This document shows positions 32,820-44,982 of a stretch of 47,500 nt of DNA, piece after piece. The notes below the pieces were generated by a model. The model worked only from the letters and a program-made list of their open reading frames with translations. It did no database searches and was not told where the DNA came from. Every line of letters begins with the position of its first letter. Position 1 is the stretch's first letter. A program made the position numbers and the translations under genes. The DNA is from Chondrilla cf. caribensis (Eukaryota; Porifera; Demospongiae; Chondrillida; Chondrillidae): positions 1,922,501 through 1,970,000 of the forward strand of contig OZ026565.1 of the NCBI GenBank assembly GCA_964020155.1, given 5' to 3'.

Positions 32820-35288
32820 CTACACAGTTCCTTTCATTACAACAGCTACAATGTGGTCTTCCTTGGATGGCTCCGAGCTCAAAGATGGAGCTACTTTCGT
32901 CAGCAAGGTCTGCGAGAAATCACAGGGAGGAAATGCATGTAGAACACCCACAGAACCAACCCCATTTTCCGACTGATCAACATTCACTTCAACTGTTCCA
33001 CCTGGTTCACCAAGAGACACGATTCCTGCAGCCTCCTTTGACCGCAAGTAAGAAACCAGACTCTTCAAAGGTCTGTACTGGGCCGACTCGGGATTTTCTC
33101 CATCGCTGGATGTTGAGGGTAAAGAGCCGGGCAAGGCAAGTAAGAAGCAATGACCCGTTGGTCCTGCACTGTTGATACGTTTGTTGACCTCATCCAGTCT
33201 ACCCTGTTCAAGTCTCAGACGCTGGGTGATTTTCAAAACTGGGTTATCATCTTTGGCTCTCATCAACAGCTCAGCAACATGAGGGTCACCGCCAATGAGA
33301 TGCATTCTAGTTGGGAAAGCATTGTTTTTCAGTATCAGATTGCCCCTCCAAGCCACTGGGAAATTTTTTGAAAGATCAACCAGTCCTTCGCCCAACAGCG
33401 GAGGTAATTCTTGTTTAAAATCCTTCATCAAGTTATCACTCTCTGGTGAAGTAGGTTCCGTGATGTCAGCAAAATTTGTCACCTTCTCTGAAGATTCCTT
33501 CGTCTTCTCGTCTTTTTCTTTGTCCTCCTTGGAACCATTAGTCTTACGCGAGTCATTCCTCTTTCTACTACTTGGATCTCCATTCTCCCTGCTTCGGTCA
33601 TTACTAGACGTTTTCTGTCTACTTCCATTAGAAGATCTGCTGTTGAAATCATTCAACTTGCCACTGCGCGAATCCTGCTTTCCATGCCTGTCCTCAGACC
33701 TACTTGTTCTTCGACTATGTTGTCTAGCGGAGGGATAATCTTTTCGTCCCTCCTTTCTACTGTAACCAATTGGAGTGCTGTGTTGATATCTGGTTCTATC
33801 AACGTAGCTGTGCTGTCTTTCCGGTGTGGGAGAACGAGGCCGGCTGCTCAAACGATGCACACCGGCATTCCTTGCTGAGTTCAGATGGGCTCTCAAATCG
33901 CGTTCTGGAGAATATCGGTCAAAAACAACATCTCTATGGTTACCAACAAAGTGGTCATCTCTATCACTAAAGTGTCGCCTTTCGTGGTCCTGCTGGTAAG
34001 TTGGAGGAGAGTCTTCCATGACTGGGTAAGTTCCCATCACCTCAATCTTCAGTTGATTTCCACTTTTTAAACGGTAGTTTCTAAGGGTCTGGACTGCAAT
34101 GATGGCTGCATCTTGGTCAATGAAGTGAACATATCCATGGTTATCCCCTTCCCTGTAGTCAACACGTTTCACAATACCAAACTGATCACACTTCTTCTCC
34201 ACTTCAATCATATCATCAATGCCATCCAAGTTGTTAATCCAAACTTTAGCACTTGCTGTCCCTTTACCATAGCCAATTCTCAAGCGATGACGACCCCAGA
34301 AACGATCCTGCATGTCTTCCTTTGCATTCATGGCATCAGTTATGGTCATGTACTTGACAAAGGCATAGGCTGTGGGTGCATGAGATGGTACCTTGATATC
34401 AATGGTTTCAATGCGTCCATAGCGGCCAAACACTTCTCGTAGTTCTCGTTCAGTGACACTTATCTCCAAGTTTCCCACAAACAACGTCCTTGTGGCTGAT
34501 GGATCAGGGTCGGATAGACCTCTTTTCAATTGTGTAGTTTCCAGCAAAGGAGCCGGACTTGGTTGCTTATGTCCAGATTGTCGTCTCAGAGCATGGTCTC
34601 CAAACTCCCCTGGAGAGTGTGTTCGGGTTGATGGATGACTATAACTCTCACTGAAATTGTTGCGGGTTCCAGTCTGGCTACTTGTCACTGTTGTTGCTGT
34701 AGTACTCCCACTCCCTCCAAATTTATTCATTACTGTTGTTCTAGACCATTCAATTCTTATAGGACGACCGAAAACAATCCTGTCTTGTAACTCCCTTTTA
34801 GCCCTCCTAGCATCTTCTTCTCTTGTGAAGTTAATATAGGCATGTCTGTCTCTGCTCTGTCCAAGCACCTTTATGTCAATATAACCATACTTACGGAATT
34901 CTTGGAAGAGGGCATGGTGAGTCTCCTTCTCGTTGTGCTGGTAGTTAAGATTACCAATGCGGAGAGAGTACTCAAACTTGTCCTGCAACCTCATGGGCCT
35001 TCTTTCCTGAGGGCTGTGATGGTGGTGGTGGTGGTGTGGAGGGTGGTCCTCACCGCGACTGTGGCGGTGTGGAGATTCCGGTCTTTTGGTTGGATTGGCC
35101 GGGGAAGTGAAGGAATGTTGGTGGATAGGTTTCCCAATTCTGTCATCTTCGAAAGGTGAAGGACTGCTTTCGTTATACTTCGGTAATTTGAATGCTTGAA
35201 CACTGCGGATTGGAGAATGGGACCTTTTACCGCGAGTAAATCCTGGGCTTCTAGATCGCCTGTGTGGCTTTCTATCGCGAACATCCAT
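32820..35288 (-). CDS. RBM15: RBM15-type SPEN-family RNA-binding protein
   Basis: A single 823-codon open frame (822 residues) starting MDVRDRKPHRRSRSPG. Domains: Arg/Ser-rich head with a seven-His run (about 85-91); RRM1 (107-183, LRIGNLNY ... AYINF); RRM2 (267-341, LFVGNLE ... AYAFVKY); RRM3 (347-417, KVWINNL ... GYVHF); long RS/charged linker (about 430-640); SPOC domain (about 655-822, VAWRGNLILKN ... FPPCDFSQ ... VAVVMKG). Three RRMs plus a terminal SPOC and this size fit RBM15/RBM15B rather than the giant SPEN. Known relatives are nuclear and recruit the m6A methyltransferase complex to target RNAs; SPOC contacts chromatin and phosphorylated partners. The coding region is intronless. 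A 5' UTR intron (about 35529-35300) is supported by GTAAGT and a pyrimidine-rich acceptor on the minus strand. It is divergent from MDM1. Confidence 0.95.
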   Translation of the reverse strand: MDVRDRKPHRRSRSPGFTRGKRSHSPIRSVQAFKLPKYNESSPSPFEDDRIGKPIHQHSFTSPANPTKRPESPHRHSRGEDHPPHHHHHHHSPQERRPMRLQDKFEYSLRIGNLNYQHNEKETHHALFQEFRKYGYIDIKVLGQSRDRHAYINFTREEDARRAKRELQDRIVFGRPIRIEWSRTTVMNKFGGSGSTTATTVTSSQTGTRNNFSESYSHPSTRTHSPGEFGDHALRRQSGHKQPSPAPLLETTQLKRGLSDPDPSATRTLFVGNLEISVTERELREVFGRYGRIETIDIKVPSHAPTAYAFVKYMTITDAMNAKEDMQDRFWGRHRLRIGYGKGTASAKVWINNLDGIDDMIEVEKKCDQFGIVKRVDYREGDNHGYVHFIDQDAAIIAVQTLRNYRLKSGNQLKIEVMGTYPVMEDSPPTYQQDHERRHFSDRDDHFVGNHRDVVFDRYSPERDLRAHLNSARNAGVHRLSSRPRSPTPERQHSYVDRTRYQHSTPIGYSRKEGRKDYPSARQHSRRTSRSEDRHGKQDSRSGKLNDFNSRSSNGSRQKTSSNDRSRENGDPSSRKRNDSRKTNGSKEDKEKDEKTKESSEKVTNFADITEPTSPESDNLMKDFKQELPPLLGEGLVDLSKNFPVAWRGNLILKNNAFPTRMHLIGGDPHVAELLMRAKDDNPVLKITQRLRLEQGRLDEVNKRINSAGPTGHCFLLALPGSLPSTSSDGENPESAQYRPLKSLVSYLRSKEAAGIVSLGEPGGTVEVNVDQSENGVGSVGVLHAFPPCDFSQTLLTKVAPSLSSEPSKEDHIVAVVMKGTV

Positions 35289-35299
35289 TGTTCAATTGT

Positions 35300-35529
35300 C
35301 TACAAAAAGTAAAGAGGAAAAATGATCTGTGGACTACAACACGACGTGCTAGTCTACTGTACGAATATAGAGCACATCTTCCTTTTACAAGATCAGGACG
35401 CCGTTAATGGCATTAGCAAATCTTCTTTTGCACAACAAACTACATCAGAATCCTTCCATCATCAATATCTTCTCAGTTTACAGAGTGATCACCACATAAA
35501 GATTACCATCCGTCCATACGAACACTTAC
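35300..35529 (-). other. Predicted 5' UTR intron of RBM15
   Basis: On the minus strand, GTAAGT occupies 35529-35524 and a pyrimidine-rich TTCCTCTTTACTTTTTGTAG ends at 35300, only 11 bases before the ATG (35288-35286). This predicts a non-coding first exon upstream of 35,529. Inference from splice consensus only. Confidence 0.6.
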
Positions 35530-35748
35530 ATCAAAACTACACTTCAGTTCCTGCCCAAGATGGAGATAACATCCGAAAACGTCAAGTCAGCAAGAAAGTT
35601 CCGCACAGTACAGATGCAAACAATTACAAAGTGCTTTTTCCAGAAGAGGAGACAGCTTTTATTCCAAAGAGTGTATAAAAAACCATTCGCCGTACAAATT
35701 CAACAGATCAGAATCGCCCTTCCATGTTTGTTGCGTGGCTCTCGCATT

Positions 35749-35760
35749 TGCGCATGCGCA
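35749..35760. promoter_or_regulatory. NRF-1-type site in RBM15/MDM1 divergent promoter
   Basis: TGCGCATGCGCA is a perfect palindromic match to the NRF-1 consensus (YGCGCAYGCGCR). It lies between the predicted RBM15 5' exon and the MDM1 ATG (35906), in a locally GC-richer stretch without a TATA box. AAAATGGC at about 35,857 is a YY1-like element. The 617 bp between the two coding regions probably serve both genes. Confidence 0.6.
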
Positions 35761-35905
35761 GTACCGCCCATGCTATCGTGAATGCCGTTAGTGGCTGTGA
35801 CGTTGTAATAAATTTCACCGTTTCCATGGAAATGATGACGCATGTTCGGTGCATAAAATGGCTTCTGCCAAAGAAGTGAAATAATAAATCCAAGAACCGA
35901 CCGTT

Positions 35906-38900
35906 ATGGCCTCCGCTATGGTGAGTTGATCGTTACAGCAGCACTACTTCATTCATGCTTTCAAGAATATGATTCTGTCTGCTGTTTTAAATGTGTAGTA
36001 TTGATTTATGGCTATCGATTACGTAAATGGGATTGACCTCATCATGTGCCACGTAATGATCACAACATTAAATAAACATGCCATTGTATGTGTATGGTTA
36101 CTACATAACATACAAGTTATTTATTTTAAAACACCTTTCTGATTATACTCTGTACTAATATTGTACTATATCTGCCACTTGTCAGGCTAAAGTAATCTGA
36201 TATACGTATGTACCTACTTCCCAAAATGATCTCAACTCACTGTATTGTTTGCATACAGTAATACCATTGCAATGTTCATTGAGTTTAAGTGTGATATGTA
36301 GAGTTTCTAATTGCAGTGGAACACATTTACGCATTCACAGCCATTGTTTCGATACACGTATGGTACATATCAAAGTTGGTTCGATCTAGCTGCATATGTA
36401 CCTACGTAGCACTGCAATACAGTCCAAACGCTAACAATTTAGTCTGCTAGATCTCCGAGCAGGACCCCTGCGTACATAGTTCACAGTGGGGTCTTGACAA
36501 CCCTGCATTCTTTGAAAGAAGCATACGTATGCATGTCATTGTAAAGGTTTTGCAGTATATGTAGTTTGTAATGATGCATGTTCTCTTCGATGTGGTCACA
36601 TTTCACAGGATGTTTGATTGTATACGTATGTACATACATATGTACGTAGGTTCCATTGTTTCATTGATTTTATATATTTTGTACTCAACTGACTCTAATG
36701 AATGCAATTGACCAAACTTTTTAATTTTTATATTCTATATTCTATAATATTCTATTCTATTCTATATTCTATTCTATTGTATTATTCTATATTCTACACT
36801 CTATATTCTATGATTTTATGATTTTTGTATTATATTTTGTACTCATGGTTTTTTTGTTCTTTTTATTTACAGTACTTACTATTCTTTTCTGGGTGCCACT
36901 TATAGTAGCCCATGGCTAACGGTTCCCCAGGTTTAATAGATACCCTGATACCCTGATTGTACCATGTGCATACATACGTACGTATGTATTTTTGCATTTC
37001 ATATTCCCCCTATATTCTTAGTCATTTCTGTACTCTTCTGTTACCAGTGTGTAATTCTAATTGGTGTCTGTTTTTCTCACTCCACTGTGTACAGTTAACA
37101 TCGGAATACCAAAGAGCCTACCAGCCATTTGCCTTCAGCAACAGTGTTTCCAGAGGATGTATGGCTGGCCTGAGTTCAATGGATCTGGCAATCACAAGAG
37201 AACCAGCACTGCAGCAGAAGAAGAAGTCTCCTGATCGCATGAGGAAGGCACCCCACATATCCAACACCGTCAATGCACTGATAGACCCAATTGATGAAGT
37301 AGGAAAAACAACATCGCAATTGAAAGTGAGTTGTGTTTCAATGCATGGTTCAAGTGACATACGTACGTACATCCATACTAACATGTATATGTACCGTATG
37401 TTTATTGTGTGTTCATGCGTAGAAATGTAGTATTATGTACGTACCTACGTACATATGTGTGCTTACTGCTTGTACTGATGTACGTACGTATGTATGTGTT
37501 CTGACTACTTGTACTGATCTAGGTACCTACGTACATACATACATATGTATGTATGTGTGCTAACTGTTTATACCTATCTACATACGTACATACCAGTATG
37601 TGCATACGTACATTAATGCATACTATAATGATCCACTATTGTGCAGAGTTTGAAGACAATCCAATACCAGAAGCTGAGGGAACTTAACAATCCGCTGAGA
37701 CTTCCCCTGTCCGAGTATGCTTTGCAGTACAAGTGGAAGGCCCCAGGTGACCCCTCTCCCTTGTTGCTAGCTGAGAACCAGTTTCAGCAGCAAAAGGATG
37801 ACCCACTACAAAATAACAACAATGCAAAAGTGGTTCCCAGGTATGAAGTAGTATTTGTTTCAGATGTACGTACTTATGTATACTGTAGATATTCACAGGA
37901 GTGTACATATGTAAATATGCATATTTACTTATGTATGTTCATATTTAATACGTACCTTCACAGAGATACATACGTATGTACGTACATGTGTATGTACATA
38001 CTTGAGTGTGTGCATTCAAACTTGTAAAACATATGTACATTTGTATACGTATGAACGCATGTACATGTGGATTTACTGTCCGCACATACATGCATATATA
38101 TACATACATACATACATACGTACATGCACATACAATAAGAATATTCATTAAAGTTTAAATTGTTTCTAAGCGTATACGTACTCACATATGTCACACGATA
38201 CAGTGTTCATATGTATGTTTGTACGTACGTATGTGTGTATTTTCCTGTGAGTTTGGTGATTTGCATATACGTACGTAAGTTCATGTTCTTGTGTGAATGT
38301 ATCCATCGTCAAGTGAACATTATTATTATGTAGAAACAGATGTGCGTAGTTATTTCACTGTAAACAAAGTTTGAAACTTTCATTTCGTTTTCAATTAAGG
38401 TGTTGATGAGAGAAGGTTAATTGCACGTGGCCTGTTCAAAGGCTGATGTGAGTTAAGAGTGTATCACTGGATATTACGCCAAGATATTACAGATGGTCAT
38501 CCATGGGGTATACCACACTGATGAGCTCAAATCGGAGCAAAACAGCTGTCTGTGGTTTCTATTTTGAGAATTTTGGATGACTGGGAGGTCATCATTGGTT
38601 GCCATCTCAATAGAACTTCAGTCCCCAGCTGATACAGACTTCAGTCCCTAGCTGATATACATAGAACTTCAGTCCCCAGCTGATACAGACTTCAGTCCCT
38701 AGCTGATATACATAGAACTTCAGTCCTCAGCTGATACAGACTTTGGTCTTGTCAGCTGGTTGACGTAATATCCAGTGATACATTCTTAACTAAGGTGTTC
38801 TGACTATTCACTTCTTTTTCAAGCAGATTGAAGGACATGTACGTACCATATGTACGTACGTACGTGCATACGTATGTAAATAGTTTTGTAAATAGTTTTG

Positions 38901-40822
38901 CAACTGAATGTACGTATGTGTGTATGTACGTACGTACGTATGTATTAATACACACGTACATACAGTATAAGAGATTGAACAGATTATTAATACATATAAC
39001 AGAATTTGTACGTATACACATGTTTATTTAACCTACGTACATACACAATAATGTGTTTTTACTTATGTATGTATGTACATACTTATATAAGTGATACGTA
39101 CTTGCATTATCTACTTATGTAGACACAAACTTGACTTGCACGAACCACCTGTGCAACCAAAAGAGAGTGTGAAGGGCAAACTCGCATTTGGAGACACTGA
39201 GAATGGCTCCGAGGAGGAAGGACAGCATGATTGTAGCCGTGTTCATGAGAGAACTGATGTGGGAAATGGAGGTTTGTAGTCATAATATGTGCAGGACAGC
39301 ATGTGTGTCTATGTACGTATGTGTGAGTGGACATGTGTGATATGTGCATACGCATGTATGTCAGTGTTCTAGCCAGAAATTAGTTGAAGAGCGGGGGGTG
39401 AATGAATATTTCATGCTCATTCATACACAACATCTCAAGCCTTGTACGTTCGATTTCCAGTGCTTCCAAGTGCATCTTGGACTACTGGTGCCGTTCGAGC
39501 ATGTCTTTTCGAAGATAATAACAGGGCTTCGATACCCACGTTCCTGATCCGCTTCGCTGCTTGACGTCGTATTTTTTGCAAACACGGCACAACACTCCAA
39601 CTACGTTGTCCTCTTCCATTACGCGTTTGTGCCAAGGAAATTCGGATGTCCAGTCTTTATCATAGCCAACTCTGTGTTTCGAATCGCTTGAAGATGCGCT
39701 ATCGTCAGTGCTATTTGCGGAATGCTTCCTTGAGCCTGACGCCATCTTTAAACAGAACACGTGTTGTATAAACTGTTTGCTTGCGTATACGCGCATAATA
39801 ACAACGGATTCCGTATGGCGCGAAGGGTAGGGGACTTCTGGACAGAATCACATTGTGTCAGCTGTGTTTGAAAGTCTAGGTTGTTAAAATTTAAGCGCGG
39901 CGGGGCGCCGCGCTTCCGCGCTTTAGCTAGAACACTGTATGTGTATGTGTACGTGAACATGTATGATATATGTAGATGTATGTGTATGTGTAAGTGAACA
40001 TGTATGATATATGCAGATGTATGTGTATGTGTAAGTGAACATGTACATATGATAAGTGCATACGTGTGTATGTGTATGTGTAAGTGAACATAATATAATG
40101 TGCAGATATATATGTATGTGTAAGTGAGCATGTATGATAAGTGTATACAATACACATATGTATGTACGTACATATTTACGTGTATGTGTATGTGTAAGTG
40201 AGCATGTATAAGTGCATACAATACACATAAGTATGTATCTACGTATGTATGCACATATTGTGTATGAGTGTGCATGCATGGGTGTTGGGCAATATTCTAA
40301 ATCTGACCTTTGGATATGGTCTGTTGTTGATATTGATGAAACACCATGGATGACAACATTCATCAGCTCTTAGTACGTAGAGTTAGCACATACGTACGTA
40401 CGTAACTGGAACATTTGATCGGCACGATTTTAGCTGATAGTTCTAACGATGATTTAGATATAAATTTCTATGCTGATATACGTACGTACAATAATTGTCC
40501 ATGTTAGATATCACAAGTATTGTGATTATTCAATAATTGCCCAACACTAGGGTGCATCCATCATGAGTGTGCTTCATGTTCACTCATGTGCGTGATCTTA
40601 TGCGTTCATACATACATAGGTGGTCACAGGCATCACAGAAGGAAACACAAGGACAAGCACAGATCGAAGCACAAGAAACATCAGGGGACCAGAAGGGGGG
40701 AGCCCATCCCTTTATCCACTGAATACAGGCAGCAATTCATAATGTGGCCACTGAATGTACATATGAATTTTATAAATTGTAGTGTGTGTGTGTGTGGTGT
40801 GCTGTGAGTGTGTGTGTGTGTT

Positions 40823-40887
<65 letters not shown>

Positions 40888-43800
40888 AAGTAAGTGTATC
40901 TGTGTGTGTACAATCATGTTTCCAACCTGTATGTACCGTACTACGTACATACATATGTATAATATATACACGCAAATAATAATGTGTACGTACGTACATT
41001 CATAAGTTATATTCTGTGATAGTGTTCACTTTGATGCATTCTTCCCGTCCTTGACAGACATCAACTGCAGATAATCCTCCCAAAGATCTAAAAGGTACAC
41101 AATACGCACATATGTACGTATGTGTGGTATGCAGCAGTATTCATATGTAATATACGTACATATGAATATTTACAAACATACGTACGTACGTATTACATAC
41201 ATATGTATGAACATATGCATGCATGTTACTATGTTATGTAATCACGTACATTCTCAAACAAACACACACATGCACACTACTTTCCTAACCCCATATTCAT
41301 TACTCATAGGTGTATCACCGGCCGTGTTACCTCCAGCTGGATCCCCTCCTCGGCTCCATAGTCCCAGTGATCCTCGACTCCAACGTCACTCTCCAATGAA
41401 GATGAATCTACCCAAACATTCAAGGTGAGTGCATGCTTACTGTACGTACATACATACATATGTGCGTGTGTCTGTTTCAGAATTTACATATGCTGGTGTA
41501 CATGTGTGTTATATTTCATCGCATGTGAGCACACAATATCCATATGTAGTTTGAATGCATTTGTATGCCTCTACATGTCTGTATTACGTATATGTATAAT
41601 ATTATACCCTTGTTATGCACTCTATATACACATACGTGTAGCGTTAGTTTAACAGAATTTGTGGTGCTTCCTTATCAAACGTGCGGAGGCAGCGTAACTC
41701 ATGCAGTACGAGCAACGGAATTCACTTGAGCAGCAATAAATCAAACCAAATCCTAAAACTGTCGAACGCAGTGACTTACAACACTCACTCCTATTCTACT
41801 TCGTTTAGACCACATACACTACTATTACACGTGGCCTATCACAAAGAACATACGTAACACAAGACAATACTCTATTGTTTAGCGCGTAGCACTAATTACC
41901 TATGAACACATGCGTGATACCTAAATATAGCTTACTATAACACAATACTAGCAAGTTAAACATGTACTACTGAGGATCATGACATTCTTGCATTACATAT
42001 GTATCTACATATTACATGCATACATACGTACATTGGTACGTATATCTGTATCACTACATATGTACGTACGTACCTCACATATGTATTATGTATATATTCT
42101 TGCAAATAGTATACCAAAGACCACTGAGTATGATTCCAACTACAAGTCTCCAGCACACTGTAAGTACATACAAGGTGCTTGGGTGCAGTCTGATGCCTCA
42201 GGAAAGGTTCGTCTCACGGTATTTGTGTCGTACTAATCACACTTTTACATATGTTCTGTACATACGTACTTATGTACTAAATGTAACATGCATGCTTATG
42301 CATGCAAACATAATGTTGTGGTTTTACGTACGTACGTATGCGTATGTACATATGTAGCCTTGTCTGCGTCATCATGTACGTATGTATGTACAGGTAATCA
42401 CTCAAGTACATATTAATTTTGCTTATGCAGAAGAATACTCAGGAACAAAACTCAGGATCTTGGCTGGCTCAAGTAAGTAGTATTCTGTATGTATGCACAT
42501 ACATACGTACATACGAAATAATATAAATAGCATACCTCGTACGCACTCACACACATACATACGTACACAAGTACATTGCAATATGCACTACACTTCACTC
42601 ATTCCCTAGTTTGTACACAATATGTATATCAACAAGTACAGTAGGTAGATAAGAAGTATGGATTATACACATTATGTACGTATGTACGTATATCAACAAG
42701 TGCAGTAAGTAGATAAGAAGTACAGGTTATGCACACTATGTACGTACGTATATCAACAAGTACAAAAAGTAGATAAGAAGTATGGATTATGCACACTATG
42801 TACATACGTACGTACGTATATCAACAAGTACAGTAGGTAGATAAGAAGTACGGATTTGGTGTGCCCTTCGAGGTACTTACTATGCAAGTTGGTCTGTAAT
42901 AAAATAAATTTGTGTAACTGTTATTTGTACATACATATGTATGTACAACACTGCGTAATCATTTCTGTTGCCTTTGTGCTACTCCTGTAGGTCCAGGAGC
43001 TGAAGGAGAAGTGCCACGAATACAAGACGCGCTCTCATGGCACATTCTTCTCGCGGGACTACCTGGACCATCTCGAACGGCAACAGCTGTCCTTGCTGGA
43101 AACCGCATCGACTGCACTCTCCACTGCCACTTCAGACACATGCTCCACTTATGATACAAGTACTGTTGTCTCAGAAGATGTCAAGGTACGTACATATGTA
43201 CATATGTATATACTTTGTGTATACGTATGTATGTGTTGTTTGCATAATTTACATACGTACGTACGTATGTGTATACATCATATGTATGTACTGTACCGTA
43301 TAGCGGGAAATTTTCACAGATGGCTCCAAAAACGAAAAAATTTGCAGATAAAATTTTTGCGAATGCTGGCCACAGTCTAGTGATAGGACAACGAGAACAC
43401 CTAATTTGCACATTTTATTTTCGCAGATGTTAGGCTAATTGCAAAATCCGTGAAAGTTTTGTCCCACGAAAATTTCCCACTATACTGTATGTACTGCATA
43501 TTATGTACTTTTTCCATGTGTACATATATAAAGAACAGTAAATACTCATTAATCCGCAGCAATTTGTTTTCAAAGAATATGGTGGATTAACAAGTTTGGT
43601 GGACCAACTGGATATTCATTGGTACTTATACGTACATTATATTGGTACTGGGAAATTGTGGTGGATTAAAAAAGGTTTGGTGGATAAAGAAGTGGCGGAT
43701 GAATTCTAGACGGATTAATAAGAATTCCCTGTACATACGTATATTATGTACCATCTAGTGGGATATTTTCTTCCTGTGCTTATGTACATATGTACGTATG

Positions 43801-44982
43801 TATGCTCCTAAAAAGCATTCATAGTTTTAAATTTCATGATTTTGCATTAATTAATGTGCTCCAGCATCTAGTGACTTGAAATTTTGCAGCTATCTTTTGT
43901 GAATTGAACAAAACCTGAAAATGCGAAAATGAAACCTCCCCAAATTCCCACTATAATATACATACGTACTATTCGCTTAAACTAAATCTCTGTAGTAAAC
44001 TTGTTCATACAGTGTAATGTTGCAGACTTAAAATGTACATACGTAGGTACATACCACATGTCATCATATCTGTTTTGTGTTTTCCTTGAAGGTTGAAGAC
44101 GTTGAGGATGTGGTACCTGGAGATGACCACCATGAAGACACCGGCCCTACACGACAGGTGTTGTCCACTCCAAAGGAGCACACACCAGATGGCAGTAATC
44201 GGTCTCATTGTGCTTCTGAAGAGGACTCTGTTGCCTCAGGATCAAGCGGCCGTTCTACACAACCAGAGGTGACGCAGCCTCCCCGGAGACAGGAGCTGAA
44301 CAAGAGTCAACCACGTCCAGTGAGCCAGGTGCGTCCACCGACACCAGAGCTCAAGGGGCAATCACACTGGGGTACCCGACACCATCTCAATAGGACAACA
44401 CCATTTTCTGGGGCGTTTTTCTCTCCTCAAAAGAACCACTCAACACAGCATACTGTGGCCAAGACACATCCTGTCAGCCCGAGGTACAGAAGGGACATGG
44501 CAAGCCGAGCTCCCATTTTCCCTGCTACTGCACTGCATAACACAGACCAGTATGCCACTGAGAAGGGACTACACAGGGAAAATCCCCAACTCTCGAAGCA
44601 GACTAGGAGGAATTTGCACAGTGTACACAAAGGCAGAGACCACATGCGACATGAAGAGAATACTCTGCCAGAATTTACCAAGGAAACCTCAGAAGGATTG
44701 GAATGCAGCGTTTGTGGAGCTGAACTGCACGATCCTGCCTATATGAACAGCAGTCAACTCAAAGCAACAAAAAAGAAACAGTCCGTTAAAAAGAAACGTG
44801 ATGTTCGCGTTGGACAAAATCCCCACAACAGCTCGCCCAATCTTGCTGCACCCCGTTCGTCCAAGAAGAATGTACCCGCAGATCTAGAGTCTCTCAGCGA
44901 CATCTCTGCCTCCAGTTGCAGCATTGCATCAAGTGTTCTGGAGAGGGCACGAGAGAGGAGGGACAATTTTTGGAAGGAGTAG
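35906..44982 (+). CDS. MDM1: MDM1 centriolar microtubule-binding protein (about 700 residues)
   Basis: Eleven exons: 35906-35920, 37095-37325, 37647-37840, 39123-39271, 40620-40756, 41058-41094, 41310-41424, 42110-42206, 42431-42472, 42991-43185, 44092-44982 (TAG). All phases agree, and the length (700) is close to vertebrate MDM1 (about 714). Recognition rests on the spaced Glu-Tyr repeats (SEYQRAYQPF, SEYALQYKWK, TEYRQQFIMW, TEYDSNYKSP), on GLSSMDLAITREPA after the first, and on the C-terminal VLERARERRDNFW. The first exon codes only MASAM. Known MDM1 binds microtubules, sits at centrioles and basal bodies and restrains centriole duplication; the repeats bind microtubules. Exon 5 has a His/Lys/Arg-rich run. 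The last exon is low-complexity with a CSVCGAELHDPAY patch. Introns are long and full of TACG/TATG repeats and transposon remnants. Confidence 0.9.
36721..36830. repeat. TTCTA / ATATTCTAT simple repeat
   Basis: Degenerate pentamer-based repeat in the first MDM1 intron. The rest of that intron (35,921-37,094) shows only AT-rich unique sequence and scattered TACGTA motifs. Confidence 0.85.
38452..38790. mobile_element. Inverted-repeat element with internal 51-bp tandem repeat
   Basis: Ends of about 28 bases, GTTAAGAGTGTATCACTGGA at 38,452 and its near-perfect reverse complement finishing at 38,790 (TCCAGTGATACATTCTTAAC). Between them lie about 2.7 units of a 51-bp repeat (38,612-38,748) containing CTTCAGTCCC.AGCTGATA. 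TAAGGTGTT follows the right end directly and also occurs at 38,396-38,404, about 48 bases outside the left end. Located in an MDM1 intron, non-coding. Confidence 0.75.
39362..39937 (-). mobile_element. Truncated hAT-like element with TTF-type zinc-finger fragment
   Basis: Bounded by 12-base inverted repeats CAGTGTTCTAGC (39,362) and GCTAGAACACTG (ending 39,937). The CA-G-TG start is typical of hAT transposons. The minus strand encodes, from about 39,796 to 39,482, a zinc-finger-like segment: WTSEFPWHKRV, CRVCKKYDV, then WVSKPCYYLRKDMLERHQ. This matches the TTF-type N-terminal finger of hAT-derived proteins (ZNF862/ZMYM6-like). A TAG follows HQ, and similar sequence (SKMHLEALEIE) continues in frame past it, so it is broken. 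No transposase core is present. TATGT abuts both ends, but in a TATG-rich background this is weak evidence for a target duplication. Confidence 0.75.
40783..40883. repeat. (GT)n microsatellite in MDM1 intron
   Basis: GT tract with a few interruptions, beginning 27 bases after the donor of exon 40620-40756. Confidence 0.95.
42621..42855. repeat. 60-64-bp tandem repeat, four units
   Basis: Each unit contains ATATCAACAAGTACAGTA followed by GTAGATAAGAAGTA. Length variation between units comes from different numbers of TACG. Located in an MDM1 intron. Confidence 0.88.
43294..43489. mobile_element. Foldback MITE, family 'ACCGTATAGC'
   Basis: The left end is TACCGTATAGCGGGAAATTT and the right end AAATTTCCCACTATACTGTA; TGTACTG flanks both sides. 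The internal sequence (GGCTCCAAAAACGAAAA..., CTGGCCACAG) is the reverse of that in the copy at 21,919, so the two insertions are in opposite orientation. MDM1 intron. Confidence 0.8.
43536..43731. mobile_element. Degenerate pogo-like MITE
   Basis: Starts CAGTAAATACTCATTAATCC and ends GGATTAATAAGAATTCCCTG then TA, with several internal GGTGGATTAA motifs. Related to the elements at 10,238 and 24,010. Confidence 0.65.
43756..43956. mobile_element. Degenerate MITE remnant, 'ACCGTATAGC' family
   Basis: TAGTGGGATATTTTC on the left and CAAATTCCCACTATA on the right keep the family's inner terminal sequence, with a GCGAAAATG stretch before the right end. Strongly diverged. Confidence 0.45.

Noticed and set aside
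32678..35159. Several plus-strand open frames over the RBM15 region
   Set aside because: Shadows of the 822-residue minus-strand coding frame; no independent support.
35322..35678. 118-codon plus-strand open frame between RBM15 and MDM1
   Set aside because: Overlaps the predicted RBM15 5' UTR intron and exon on the other strand, has no recognisable motif, and does not join MDM1.
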